Below the pieces are notes generated by a model. The model made no database searches and was not told where the DNA came from. It worked only from the letters and a program-made list of their open reading frames with translations. Shown here in pieces: positions 52,854-60,397 of a stretch of DNA of 64,000 nt. Positions within the stretch are counted from its first letter, which is position 1; every line of letters starts with the position of its first letter. This stretch comes from Nocardiopsis endophytica. Its GTDB lineage: Bacteria; Actinomycetota; Actinomycetes; Streptosporangiales; Streptosporangiaceae. The stretch spans positions 1-64,000 of the forward strand of contig NZ_JAQFWQ010000027.1 of assembly GCF_027706725.1 (NCBI RefSeq). The letters are read 5' to 3'. The translations under genes and the position numbers were made by a program.

Positions 52854-53672
52854 TCAGCGCACCTCGTCGACCATCCGCCACGCCTCCGGGGTGCCCGGCT
52901 CGGCGCTGAACGCCATCCGCGCCCCCTCCCGCGCCACGGCCGCCAGCGCCATGGACGAGGTCGCCCACACGCGGTCGGGCCCCAGCTCGACGCGGGCCGC
53001 CAGGGACGCCGGGTCGTCCTTCCCCGCGCCGTATCCGCCCGTGCGGGCGGGGCCGCGCACCCCCGCGTCGAGCAGGCGCGGCCACGCGCCCCACACCTCC
53101 TCCGGTTCGCGGGCGGCCTCCAGGTCCCCGGCCCCGGGGGCCGGCCGGGAGGCGCCGAAGGCCGGCGCGTGCCGGACCGCGCGCGGCGCACGCGCGTCCA
53201 GCCCGGAGTTGGTCACCACGCTCACCCCGGCGGGCAGCGGTTCCCTCCTGAGCTCCCGGCCGTCCCAGGTGAGCACGGCCCCGCCCGACGGGTCGGCGAC
53301 GACCAGGTGGAACGGCTCGTAGCGGGCCAGGTCCTCCCCCGCGGCCGCGTCGGCCCCGCCGTCGGCGCCGAGCAGCGGGAGGCGGCCGCGGCTCAACCGG
53401 GCCTCGGGCGGGACCGTCCTCACCGGCGGCTCGTCCTCCGAACCGCCGCGCGGGGCCGCGTTGAGCACCGCGCACACCCGGGCCCCGGCGCCGGTGCCCA
53501 CCGCGAGCCAGGTGCCGCCCGCCTCGGTGTCGCGCCCGCCCACCAGGCCGGGGTGGTCGGGCCAGTGCCGCGCGGGCGGCTCCCAGGGCCGCAGCAGCAG
53601 CTCGTCGCGGACCGCCGCCAGCACCAGCGGTACCGGCGCCGACGGGTCGAATCCGGTGATGACCGTGCACAT
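52854..53672 (-). CDS. NRDE-family protein (TANGO2-like)
   Basis: A 272-residue protein of the NRDE/TANGO2 family. It begins MCTVITGFDP, where Cys2 would become the N-terminal nucleophile of an Ntn-type fold after Met removal, then LLRPWEPPARHWPDHPGLVG and GRDTEAGGTWLAVGTGAG, a version of the NRD(E) signature with GRDTEAGGTW. Family members have suspected amidohydrolase or heme-handling roles, not proven. GGGAGG precedes ATG 53672. The rest of the protein is Ala/Gly-rich and less conserved. Confidence 0.83.
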   Translation of the reverse strand: MCTVITGFDPSAPVPLVLAAVRDELLLRPWEPPARHWPDHPGLVGGRDTEAGGTWLAVGTGAGARVCAVLNAAPRGGSEDEPPVRTVPPEARLSRGRLPLLGADGGADAAAGEDLARYEPFHLVVADPSGGAVLTWDGRELRREPLPAGVSVVTNSGLDARAPRAVRHAPAFGASRPAPGAGDLEAAREPEEVWGAWPRLLDAGVRGPARTGGYGAGKDDPASLAARVELGPDRVWATSSMALAAVAREGARMAFSAEPGTPEAWRMVDEVR

Positions 53673-53897
53673 CGGCGCCTCCCGCAGGCCGTTCGTGGCG
53701 CCGTCGTGCCTCCTGCGGCGGCGCTGCCACCACTATGGCGCCCCGGCCGCCCCGCGGCGGCGGCGGGGTGCGGGCACCACCCGCGCCCGGCGGGCCTGCC
53801 CGACCGCGCCGTGCCCCGGACGTCCCCTAAGCTCTGCTACGGCGCGCCCGGCCCACGTGGGCCCCGGCCGCCCCGCGACCGACCGACTGGAGCGTGC

Positions 53898-56390
53898 ATG
53901 ACCGCCCCCCGCGATCAGCAGGACCCGCCCCTCCCCCTGCCCGACGACGACGGGCGGGGGCTGACCGCGGCCGAGGTCGCCGCGCGGGTGGCCGACGGGC
54001 GGACCAACGACGTCCCGGTGCGGGCCAGCCGCAGCGTCGGCGCGATCATCCGCGGCAACGTGCTCACCCGGATCAACGCCATGGTGGCGGTGCTGTTCGC
54101 GATCATCGCGGTGATCGGCCCGGTCCAGGACGGCCTGTTCGCGATGGTGATCGTGGTGAACACGCTCATCGGCATCGCGCAGGAGCTGCGCGCCAAGCGC
54201 ACGCTGGACAGGCTGGCGATCGTGAGCGCGGCGCGCCCGCGCGTGGTGCGCGACGGCGCCGCCGTCCCGGTCACCGCCCAGGAGATCGTGCTGGACGACG
54301 TGGTCGAGTGCGCCCCGGGCGACCAGGTCGTGGTGGACGGGGCCGTGGTCGCCGCCGAGGCGCTGGAGGTCGACGAGTCGCTGCTGACCGGTGAGGCCGA
54401 CCCCGTGGTCAAGCGGCCCGGGGACACGGTCATGTCGGGCAGCTTCATCGTCGCGGGCACGGGACGCTACCGCGCCTCCAAGGTCGGGCGGCACGCCTAC
54501 GCCGCCCGCCTGGCCGAGGAGGCGAGCCGGTTCAGCCTGGTCCACTCCGAGCTGCGCTCGGGCATCGACCGCATCCTGCGGTTCATCACCTGGGCCCTGT
54601 TCCCCATCGGCGGGCTGCTGGTGTTCAGCCAGCTCGCCCTCAACAACCAGGTCACCGTGGACGGCGCGATCGGTGAGGGGCAGATCGGCGGGCCGCTGGC
54701 GGACGCGCTGCGCGGCATGGTGGCCGCCCTGGTGTCGATGGTGCCCGAAGGGCTGGTGCTGCTGGTGAGCATCGCCTTCGCGGTGGGGGTCGTGCGGCTG
54801 GGGCGGCACCGCTGCCTGGTGCAGGAGCTGCCCGCCATCGAGGGGCTGGCCCGGGTGGACGTGGTGTGCACCGACAAGACCGGCACCCTGACCGAGAACG
54901 GCATGCGGCTGGCCGAGGTGCGCGAGATGGGCGGGGCCGGGGACGCCCCGGCGCGGGAGGCCCTGGCGGCCCTGGCCGGGGCCGACCCCCGCCCCAACCC
55001 CAGCGTCGCGGCGGTCGCCGAGGCCCTGGGGGCGCCGCCGGAGGGCTGGACGGTCGTGGCGCGGGCCGCGTTCTCCTCGGCCCGCAAGTGGAGCGGGGCC
55101 TCGTTCGCCACCCCGGACGGCGAGGAGCACTGGGTGCTCGGCGCCCCCGACGTGCTGGCGCCCGCGGGCGGCCCGGAGGCGGCCGAGGCCGAGCGGATCG
55201 GCGGCACCGGGCTGCGGGTGCTGCTGCTGGGGCGGGCCGCCGAGCGGGTGGACGCGCCGGGGGCGCCGGGGCCGGTGCGGCCGGTGGCGCTGGTCGTGCT
55301 GGACCAGCGGCTGCGCGACGACGCCAAGGACACCCTGGACTTCTTCGCCGGGCAGGACGTGCGGGTCAAGATCGTCTCCGGCGACAACGCGGTGTCGGTG
55401 GGCGCGGTGGCCCGGGCGGTGGAGCTCCCAGGCGCCGACGAGCCCCGGGACGCGCGCGAGCTGCCCGTCGACCCGGACGGGTTCGCCGAGGAGGCCGACC
55501 GCGCCTCGGTGTTCGGCCGGGTCACCCCCGAGCAGAAGCGGGACCTGGTGCGGGGGCTGCGGGCGCGCGGCCGCACGGTCGCGATGACCGGCGACGGCGT
55601 CAACGACGTGCTGGCGCTCAAGGAGGCCGACATCGGGGTGGCCATGGGGGCGGGCAGCCCGGCCTCCCGCGCGGTGGCGCAGATCGTGCTGCTGGGCGAC
55701 CGCTTCTCGGCGCTGCCGGCGGTGGTGGCCGAGGGGCGGCGGGTCATCGGCAACATCGAGCGGGTGGCCAACCTGTTCCTGACCAAGACCGTGTACTCGA
55801 TGACGATGGCCACGATGGTCAGCGTGCTGTCGGTGGCCTACCCGTTCTTCCCGCGGCACGCGACGCTGATCAACGCGGTGACGTTCGGCATCCCGTCGTT
55901 CTTCCTGGCGCTGGCGCCCAACACCGAGCGGGCGCGGCCGGGGTTCGTGCGGCGGACGCTGCGGCTGGCGGTCCCCTCGGGGCTGATCGCCGGGGCGGCG
56001 GCGGTGACGACCTACCTGCTGGTGCTGGGCGGCCGGTCGGTGCCGGACCCGGCGGACCGCACGGCGGTGGTGGTGACGCTGTGCGCGACCACGCTGTGGG
56101 TGCTGCTGCTGGTGGCCAAGCCGTACGTGTGGTGGAAGACGGTGCTGGTCGGGGCGATGGTGGGGCTGCTGCTGACGGCGATGCTGACGCCGGTGGGGCA
56201 GGCGTTCTTCGCCTTGGACGTGAGCGAGCCGGGCAAGCTCTGGACCGGGCTGGCCGTGGCGGCCGCGGCGATGGCGCTGATCACCGCGGTCCGGCTGGTC
56301 GACGACCGCCTGATGGCCCGGGAGGAGGCCCGCCCGGAGGGCGCGGCCGGAGAGGTCGGGGAGCCGCCCCGGGAGTGCGTCACCAGGTGA
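53898..56390 (+). CDS. cation-translocating P-type ATPase (CtpE-like)
   Basis: An 830-residue membrane pump. The actuator domain has LLTGEAD (TGEA at 164-167, where most pumps have TGES). The core has MVPEGLVLL (PEGL 283-286) in helix 4, CTDKTGTLTENG with phosphorylated Asp326, and GDGVNDVLALKEADIGVAMG. Eight to ten membrane helices are visible, including four in the C-terminal 200 residues. PEGL and the short ATP domain resemble mycobacterial CtpE, a calcium or divalent-metal pump. No heavy-metal CXXC or HMA domain is present. ATG 53898 follows GGAGCG. The gene ends 11 bp inside the convergent P450 gene. Confidence 0.92.
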   Translation: MTAPRDQQDPPLPLPDDDGRGLTAAEVAARVADGRTNDVPVRASRSVGAIIRGNVLTRINAMVAVLFAIIAVIGPVQDGLFAMVIVVNTLIGIAQELRAKRTLDRLAIVSAARPRVVRDGAAVPVTAQEIVLDDVVECAPGDQVVVDGAVVAAEALEVDESLLTGEADPVVKRPGDTVMSGSFIVAGTGRYRASKVGRHAYAARLAEEASRFSLVHSELRSGIDRILRFITWALFPIGGLLVFSQLALNNQVTVDGAIGEGQIGGPLADALRGMVAALVSMVPEGLVLLVSIAFAVGVVRLGRHRCLVQELPAIEGLARVDVVCTDKTGTLTENGMRLAEVREMGGAGDAPAREALAALAGADPRPNPSVAAVAEALGAPPEGWTVVARAAFSSARKWSGASFATPDGEEHWVLGAPDVLAPAGGPEAAEAERIGGTGLRVLLLGRAAERVDAPGAPGPVRPVALVVLDQRLRDDAKDTLDFFAGQDVRVKIVSGDNAVSVGAVARAVELPGADEPRDARELPVDPDGFAEEADRASVFGRVTPEQKRDLVRGLRARGRTVAMTGDGVNDVLALKEADIGVAMGAGSPASRAVAQIVLLGDRFSALPAVVAEGRRVIGNIERVANLFLTKTVYSMTMATMVSVLSVAYPFFPRHATLINAVTFGIPSFFLALAPNTERARPGFVRRTLRLAVPSGLIAGAAAVTTYLLVLGGRSVPDPADRTAVVVTLCATTLWVLLLVAKPYVWWKTVLVGAMVGLLLTAMLTPVGQAFFALDVSEPGKLWTGLAVAAAAMALITAVRLVDDRLMAREEARPEGAAGEVGEPPRECVTR

Positions 56391-57597
56391 CGGGCAGCGA
56401 GGTCAGGCCCGTCACGAGGACGTCCCGGTCGAGCGGGAGGTCTTCGGCCGGCACCGCTAGGCGCATCCCCGGGAACCGGGACACGAGTGCGGTCAGGGCC
56501 TCGTGCAGCTCGATCCTGGCCAGAGGCGCCCCGATGCAGTACCGGGCGCCGTGTCCGAAGGACAGGTGGGCCCCTTCGCGGCGGGCGGGGTCGAACCGGT
56601 CGGGGTCGGTGAACACCGCCGGGTCGTGGTTGGCGGCACCGGTGTCCAGGAGGACGAGGTCGCCCGCGCGCACGTGGGCCCCGGCGATGTCGAGGTCGGT
56701 GCGGGCGTACCGGGGGATGCCGCCGCTTCCCCTGGCCGGGGCCCTGAGCACCTCCTCGACCGCGGGGGCCGCGAGGTCGGGGGCCTCCCGCAGCCGCCGC
56801 CAGTGGACGGGCCGGTCCAACAGCAGCAGCACGCCCAGCCCGAGGGCGGCGGTGGTGGTCTCGTACCCGGCGAACAGCAGGGACATGGCCAGCATCGCCG
56901 CCTCGTCGCCGCTGACGCCCTCGGTGGCCGCCAGGCGGGAGAGGACGTCGTCGCCGGGCTCGGAGCGCTTGCGCTCGACCAGTTCGCGCCCGTAGCCGAA
57001 GAGGTCGGCCAGGCCCTGTTCGGAGCGGGCGCGGTCGGTCACGTCGGCGGCGGCCCGGGCCCAGGCGCCGAAGCGGTCCCGGTCGGCCCCGGGCACCCCC
57101 AGCAGCTCGCAGATCACGGTGACGGGCAGCGGCAGCGCCAGGGCGGTGACCAGGTCGGCGGGCGGGTCGCGGCGGGCCAGGCCGTCGAGCAGCCCGGCGG
57201 TGATCTCCGCGATCCGCGGGCGCAGGGCCCGCATGCGCCCGGGGGTGAAGTGCGGCCGCAGCAGGGCGCGCATGCGCGCGTGGTCGGCGTCCTCGGTGGC
57301 GGGGTCGCCGACCGGGCCGCCGAAGAGCGCCGAGGCGCCGGTCCGGGCCGCGTTGTCGGGGTCGGGGTGGGAGCGTCCCAGGCGCGCGTCGTCGAGCAGG
57401 GCGCGCACCAGGGCGTGGTCGGTGACCAGCCACGCGCCGTGCCCCACGGCGGTCCGCACCCGGTGGACGGGGCCCCGGTCGATCAGCCGCCGCAGCTCCG
57501 GCGGGGTGCGCAGCGGGTGGGGCCGGTCGAACGGCAGCCGGACCTCCGGGCTCTTGTTTACATCGGTGTGTACATCCATGAGGAAACAAGAGCACAT
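56380..57597 (-). CDS. cytochrome P450
   Basis: A 405-residue soluble bacterial P450. The I-helix oxygen motif is LLFAGYETTTAALG, the K-helix ExxR is VEEVLRAP, and the heme ligand is Cys354 in FGHGARYCIGAPLARIEL. The B'-C region HARMRALLRPHFTPGRMRAL is typical of CYP105/107-type enzymes, which often act on macrolides, drugs or fatty acids. The substrate is unknown, and no ferredoxin is adjacent. ATG 57597 with GGAG 5 nt upstream is preferred; ATG 57579 is possible. A 10-bp inverted repeat covers the first codons. It is divergent from a TetR gene. Confidence 0.92.
   Translation of the reverse strand: MCSCFLMDVHTDVNKSPEVRLPFDRPHPLRTPPELRRLIDRGPVHRVRTAVGHGAWLVTDHALVRALLDDARLGRSHPDPDNAARTGASALFGGPVGDPATEDADHARMRALLRPHFTPGRMRALRPRIAEITAGLLDGLARRDPPADLVTALALPLPVTVICELLGVPGADRDRFGAWARAAADVTDRARSEQGLADLFGYGRELVERKRSEPGDDVLSRLAATEGVSGDEAAMLAMSLLFAGYETTTAALGLGVLLLLDRPVHWRRLREAPDLAAPAVEEVLRAPARGSGGIPRYARTDLDIAGAHVRAGDLVLLDTGAANHDPAVFTDPDRFDPARREGAHLSFGHGARYCIGAPLARIELHEALTALVSRFPGMRLAVPAEDLPLDRDVLVTGLTSLPVTW
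57550..57593. promoter_or_regulatory. 10-bp inverted repeat in the P450/TetR control region
   Basis: GCTCTTGTTT (57550-57559) and AAACAAGAGC (57584-57593) are perfect inverted copies with a 24-nt spacer that itself holds two TACATC words. The DNA is AT-rich compared with its surroundings. It overlaps the first codons of the P450 gene and lies 39 bp from the TetR start. It is a candidate operator for the TetR protein. Confidence 0.55.
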
Positions 57598-57631
57598 GTA
57601 TACTCCGAAGTCAACATCTGGAGGGGAGCGC

Positions 57632-58300
57632 ATGGACGGGATGGACGGGACCGACGAGCGCGCGCGGGCGCGCACCGGCGCCGCCGCGCGCCGGCTCCCC
57701 CGGGCACAGCGGCGCGACCAGATCCTCGACGCCGCCGCGCGCGCCTTCGCCCGCAGCGGCTACGCGGCCACCGGCCTGGACGAGGTCGCCGCCGAGGCGG
57801 GCATCACCCGGGTGCTGCTGTACCGGCACTTCGAGTCCAAGAACGCGCTGTACCGGGCGGTCCTCGACCGCTCGTGCGAGCGCCTCGCCGGACGGACGGG
57901 CACGGAAGGGTTCGACGGGACCACCCTCCCGGCCCTGCTGCGCGCCGCCGCCGCCGACCCGGACGGCTTCCGGCTGCTGTTCCGCCACGCGGCCCGCGAA
58001 CCGGAGTTCCGCGACGTGGTCGATTCCTTGGCCGCGTCCTCAACCGCCGCCACACGCGAGAACCTGGCGGGGCGGCTGCCCGAGGGGGCCTGGGCCGAGT
58101 GGGCGTACCGCCTGGTGCCGGTGGTGGCGATCGAGGCGGTCATCGCGTGGCTGGACGCGGGCGGCCCCGACCCGGAGACCGCGCACCTGCGGGTGGAGGC
58201 GGCGGTGCACGGCGTCATCGCCGCCGCGGCCCCCCGGCCGGCCGCAGGTGCCCTCTACACCGGCGGCCAGGGGACGGCGGGCCAGGCCGGGGACGGGTAG
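57632..58300 (+). CDS. TetR-family regulator of the P450 gene
   Basis: A 222-residue regulator. The helix-turn-helix is LPRAQRRDQILDAAARAFAR, then SGYAATGLDEVAAEAGITRV and LLYRHFESKNALYRAVLD. The helical ligand domain (FRLLFRHAAREPEFRDVVDS, LVPVVAIEAVIAWLDAGG) is unclassified. ATG 57632 has GGAGGGG at the right distance. It is divergent from the P450 gene, and a shared inverted repeat lies between them, so it probably represses the P450 and itself. Its 3' end overlaps the convergent SCO1664-type gene by 46 bp. Confidence 0.9.
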   Translation: MDGMDGTDERARARTGAAARRLPRAQRRDQILDAAARAFARSGYAATGLDEVAAEAGITRVLLYRHFESKNALYRAVLDRSCERLAGRTGTEGFDGTTLPALLRAAAADPDGFRLLFRHAAREPEFRDVVDSLAASSTAATRENLAGRLPEGAWAEWAYRLVPVVAIEAVIAWLDAGGPDPETAHLRVEAAVHGVIAAAAPRPAAGALYTGGQGTAGQAGDG

Positions 58301-58989
58301 GGGTGCACCTTGTGCTCCAGGAGCAGCTCCACCCGCCTGCGCAGGGCGTAGCGCTCGGGCGCGGTCAGGTGGCGGTCCAGTTCCGCCGACAGCTCGCCGC
58401 CGTGCTCCTCCAGGCGTCCGTACAGGGACTCCAGGCCCTCCACCGCCTCCTCCGTCAGCGGCTCGCCCTGCCACTGCCACAGGACCGTGCGCAGCTTGTA
58501 CTCCTCGGCGAAGGCCACCCCGTGGTCGCACCCGTGCAGGTGCCCGCCGGGCAGCGGCAGCAGGTGCCCGATCTTGCGGTCGGAGTTGTTGATGACCGCG
58601 TCGAAGACGGCCATCCGGCGCAGCGGCCCGCTCTGCTCGTCCCGGGCCAGGGCGACCAGGTCCACCTCGGGGTCGGCGTCCACCCACAGCTGCACCATGC
58701 CCTCGCCGAAGGGCCCGTCGCGGTGCACGGTCGGCGGCACCACGCCCCACCCCAGCGCCTCGGAGACGGCGAAGGCCGCGACCTCGCGCCCGGCCAGGGT
58801 CCCGTCAGGGAAGTCCCACAGCGGGCGCTCCCCCGCCACCGGCTTGTACACGCAGGCCGCCTCCCCCTCCGGGGAGGAGACGGTGGCGTAGAACGTGGCG
58901 TTGGAGGCGGCGGTCAGCCGCCCCACGACCTCCAGCGTGCCGGTGCGCAGCAGCTCCGCGGCCTCGGCGCCGGACATCCCCCCGGTCAC
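58255..58989 (-). CDS. SCO1664-family protein
   Basis: A 244-residue protein of a conserved actinobacterial family (TIGR03843-like), named after Streptomyces SCO1664. It resembles the PI3/4-kinase-like fold. Signs are GRLTAASNATFYATVSS, CVYKPVAGERPLWDFPDGTLA, REVAAFAVSEALGWGVVPPT, FDAVINNSDRKIGHLLP and HGCDHGVAFAEEYKLRTVLW, where the NNSDRK and HGCDHG regions match kinase catalytic loops. GTG 58989 overlaps the DUF3090 stop in a GTGA junction; ATG 58977 is the alternative. It is the third gene of a conserved operon. Function is unproven. Confidence 0.9.
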   Translation of the reverse strand: MTGGMSGAEAAELLRTGTLEVVGRLTAASNATFYATVSSPEGEAACVYKPVAGERPLWDFPDGTLAGREVAAFAVSEALGWGVVPPTVHRDGPFGEGMVQLWVDADPEVDLVALARDEQSGPLRRMAVFDAVINNSDRKIGHLLPLPGGHLHGCDHGVAFAEEYKLRTVLWQWQGEPLTEEAVEGLESLYGRLEEHGGELSAELDRHLTAPERYALRRRVELLLEHKVHPYPSPAWPAVPWPPV

Positions 58990-59567
58990 GCGCCCGCGGG
59001 CCGGTAGCCGTTCTGGCGGGGGCAGATGTGCCCCGCGGGGTCCAGCGGCCGCCCGCACAGCGGGCAGTTGGGCCGCCCGGCGGCGACGACGCGCATGGCG
59101 CGCCCGGCGAAGGCGCGCGCGGCCGACGGCGTCAGGTGCACCCGCAGCACGTCGCGGTCGGCGGGGGCGGTCTCGCTGAAGACCTCCACCTCGCCCTGCT
59201 CCTCGGACTCCCCGTCCGCCTCCTGCACGGCCTCCTGGGCCTCGATGATCACGCGGGAGGCCTCGGCGTCCCAGGCCAGGGCCAGTGTGCCCACCCGGAA
59301 GTCCTCGTCGATGGGCTGCTCCAGGGGGTCGTCGTCGACGTCGCCCCCGTTGCCCGCGGCCTCGGGCAGCGGGTCGCCGAAGCGCACCCGCACCTCCTCC
59401 AGCAGCTCCTCCACGCGCTCGGCGAGCGCGGACACCTGGGCCTTCTCCAGAACGACGGAGGTGATGCGGCCGCCTCCGCTCGCCTGGAGGAAGAAGGTCC
59501 GCTCCCCAGGCTGGCCGACGGTGCCGGCCACGAAGCGGTTCGGCGGGTCGTACAAGTACAGCGACAT
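58986..59567 (-). CDS. DUF3090-family protein with C-terminal zinc ribbon
   Basis: A 193-residue protein. The DUF3090 (TIGR03847-like) signature starts YLYDPPNRFVAGTVGQPGER and continues TFFLQASGGGRITSVVLEKA, DFRVGTLALAWD and HLTPSAARAFAGRAMRVVAA. The C-terminus has CPLCGRPLDPAGHICPR, with three cysteines and a His, a likely zinc site. A TAGGGT -10 box 13 nt before ATG 59567 suggests its own leaderless transcript. It is translationally coupled to the SCO1664-type gene. No activity is known. Confidence 0.93.
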   Translation of the reverse strand: MSLYLYDPPNRFVAGTVGQPGERTFFLQASGGGRITSVVLEKAQVSALAERVEELLEEVRVRFGDPLPEAAGNGGDVDDDPLEQPIDEDFRVGTLALAWDAEASRVIIEAQEAVQEADGESEEQGEVEVFSETAPADRDVLRVHLTPSAARAFAGRAMRVVAAGRPNCPLCGRPLDPAGHICPRQNGYRPAGA

Positions 59568-59574
59568 GCCAAGA

Positions 59575-59580
59575 ACCCTA
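59575..59580 (-). promoter_or_regulatory. -10 box of the DUF3090 gene
   Basis: TAGGGT on the minus strand begins 13 bases before ATG 59567, with only TCTTGGC between. Confidence 0.5.
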
Positions 59581-59618
59581 GAGGATCACGGGCCCCGGGG
59601 CGATCGGGACCGCCCCGG

Positions 59619-60344
59619 TCACAGGCGGGCGGCGCCCGCGCCGCCGCCGACGACGGCGTCCCCGCCCTCCTCCTGGGCCCCCTCCTGCGGGGGCGGCGCC
59701 AGGCCGTCGGCGGTCGCGCCGACGTCGTTGAGGCGCAGCAGGAACGGCCGGGCGGCCGTGTAGCGGACGGCGGTGACCGAGCACGGGTCGACCTGGATGC
59801 GCTGGAACAGGTCCAGGTGCATGCCCAGGGCGTCGGCGGCGACCGCCTTGATCACGTCGCCGTGGGCGCAGACCAGGTAGCGGGGGCGGCCGGTGCCGGA
59901 GGCGGCGGTCAGGCGCGCGTTCCAGTCGCGCACGGCCTCCACGGCACGGGCGGAGACCTGCGCGAGGGACTCCCCGCCGGGGAAGCGGGCGGCCGAGGGG
60001 TGCTGCTGGACGACGGGCCACTCGGGCTCGTCCTTGAGCTCCTCCAGGGTCCGCCCGGTCCAGGTGCCGTAATCGCACTCGCTGAAGCGCTCGTCGACCA
60101 CGGGGTCCAGGCCCAGGGCGGCGGCGAGCGGCTCCGCGGTCTGGCGGCACCGCTCCAGCGGGCTGGTGACGATCGCGTCCAGGTGCAGCCCGGCCAGGCG
60201 GCGGGCGGTGTCCTCGGCCTGGCGCCGTCCGCGGTCGTCCAGGTCGATGCCGGGGGCGCGGCCCGCCAGGACGCTGCCGGTGACGGCGGTGAGGCCGTGG
60301 CGGAGCAGGACGAGGGTGGCGGAGGCGTTCGCTGGGGTGCCCAT
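59619..60344 (-). CDS. histidine phosphatase, MSMEG_4193 type
   Basis: A 241-residue enzyme of the phosphoglycerate-mutase-like superfamily. The catalytic histidine is in LVLLRHGLTAVTGS, with arginines in SPLERCRQTAEPLA, GTWTGRTLEELKDEPEW and the second histidine in LVCAHGDVIKAVAADALG. These match the family called MSMEG_4193 putative phosphomutase (TIGR03848). The C-terminal 35 residues are a disordered Gly/Glu/Gln-rich tail. A TACCCT box lies 14 nt before ATG 60344. It is followed by the DUF3090 and SCO1664-type genes, a conserved actinobacterial trio. The substrate is unknown. Confidence 0.92.
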   Translation of the reverse strand: MGTPANASATLVLLRHGLTAVTGSVLAGRAPGIDLDDRGRRQAEDTARRLAGLHLDAIVTSPLERCRQTAEPLAAALGLDPVVDERFSECDYGTWTGRTLEELKDEPEWPVVQQHPSAARFPGGESLAQVSARAVEAVRDWNARLTAASGTGRPRYLVCAHGDVIKAVAADALGMHLDLFQRIQVDPCSVTAVRYTAARPFLLRLNDVGATADGLAPPPQEGAQEEGGDAVVGGGAGAARL

Positions 60345-60352
60345 GGCCGTCC

Positions 60353-60358
60353 AGGGTA
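60353..60358 (-). promoter_or_regulatory. -10 box of the histidine phosphatase gene
   Basis: TACCCT on the minus strand begins 14 bases before ATG 60344, with GGACGGCC between. Confidence 0.4.
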
Positions 60359-60397
60359 GTCCAACGGCGCCGGGCCGCCCGCCGGGGCGGCCCCGGG

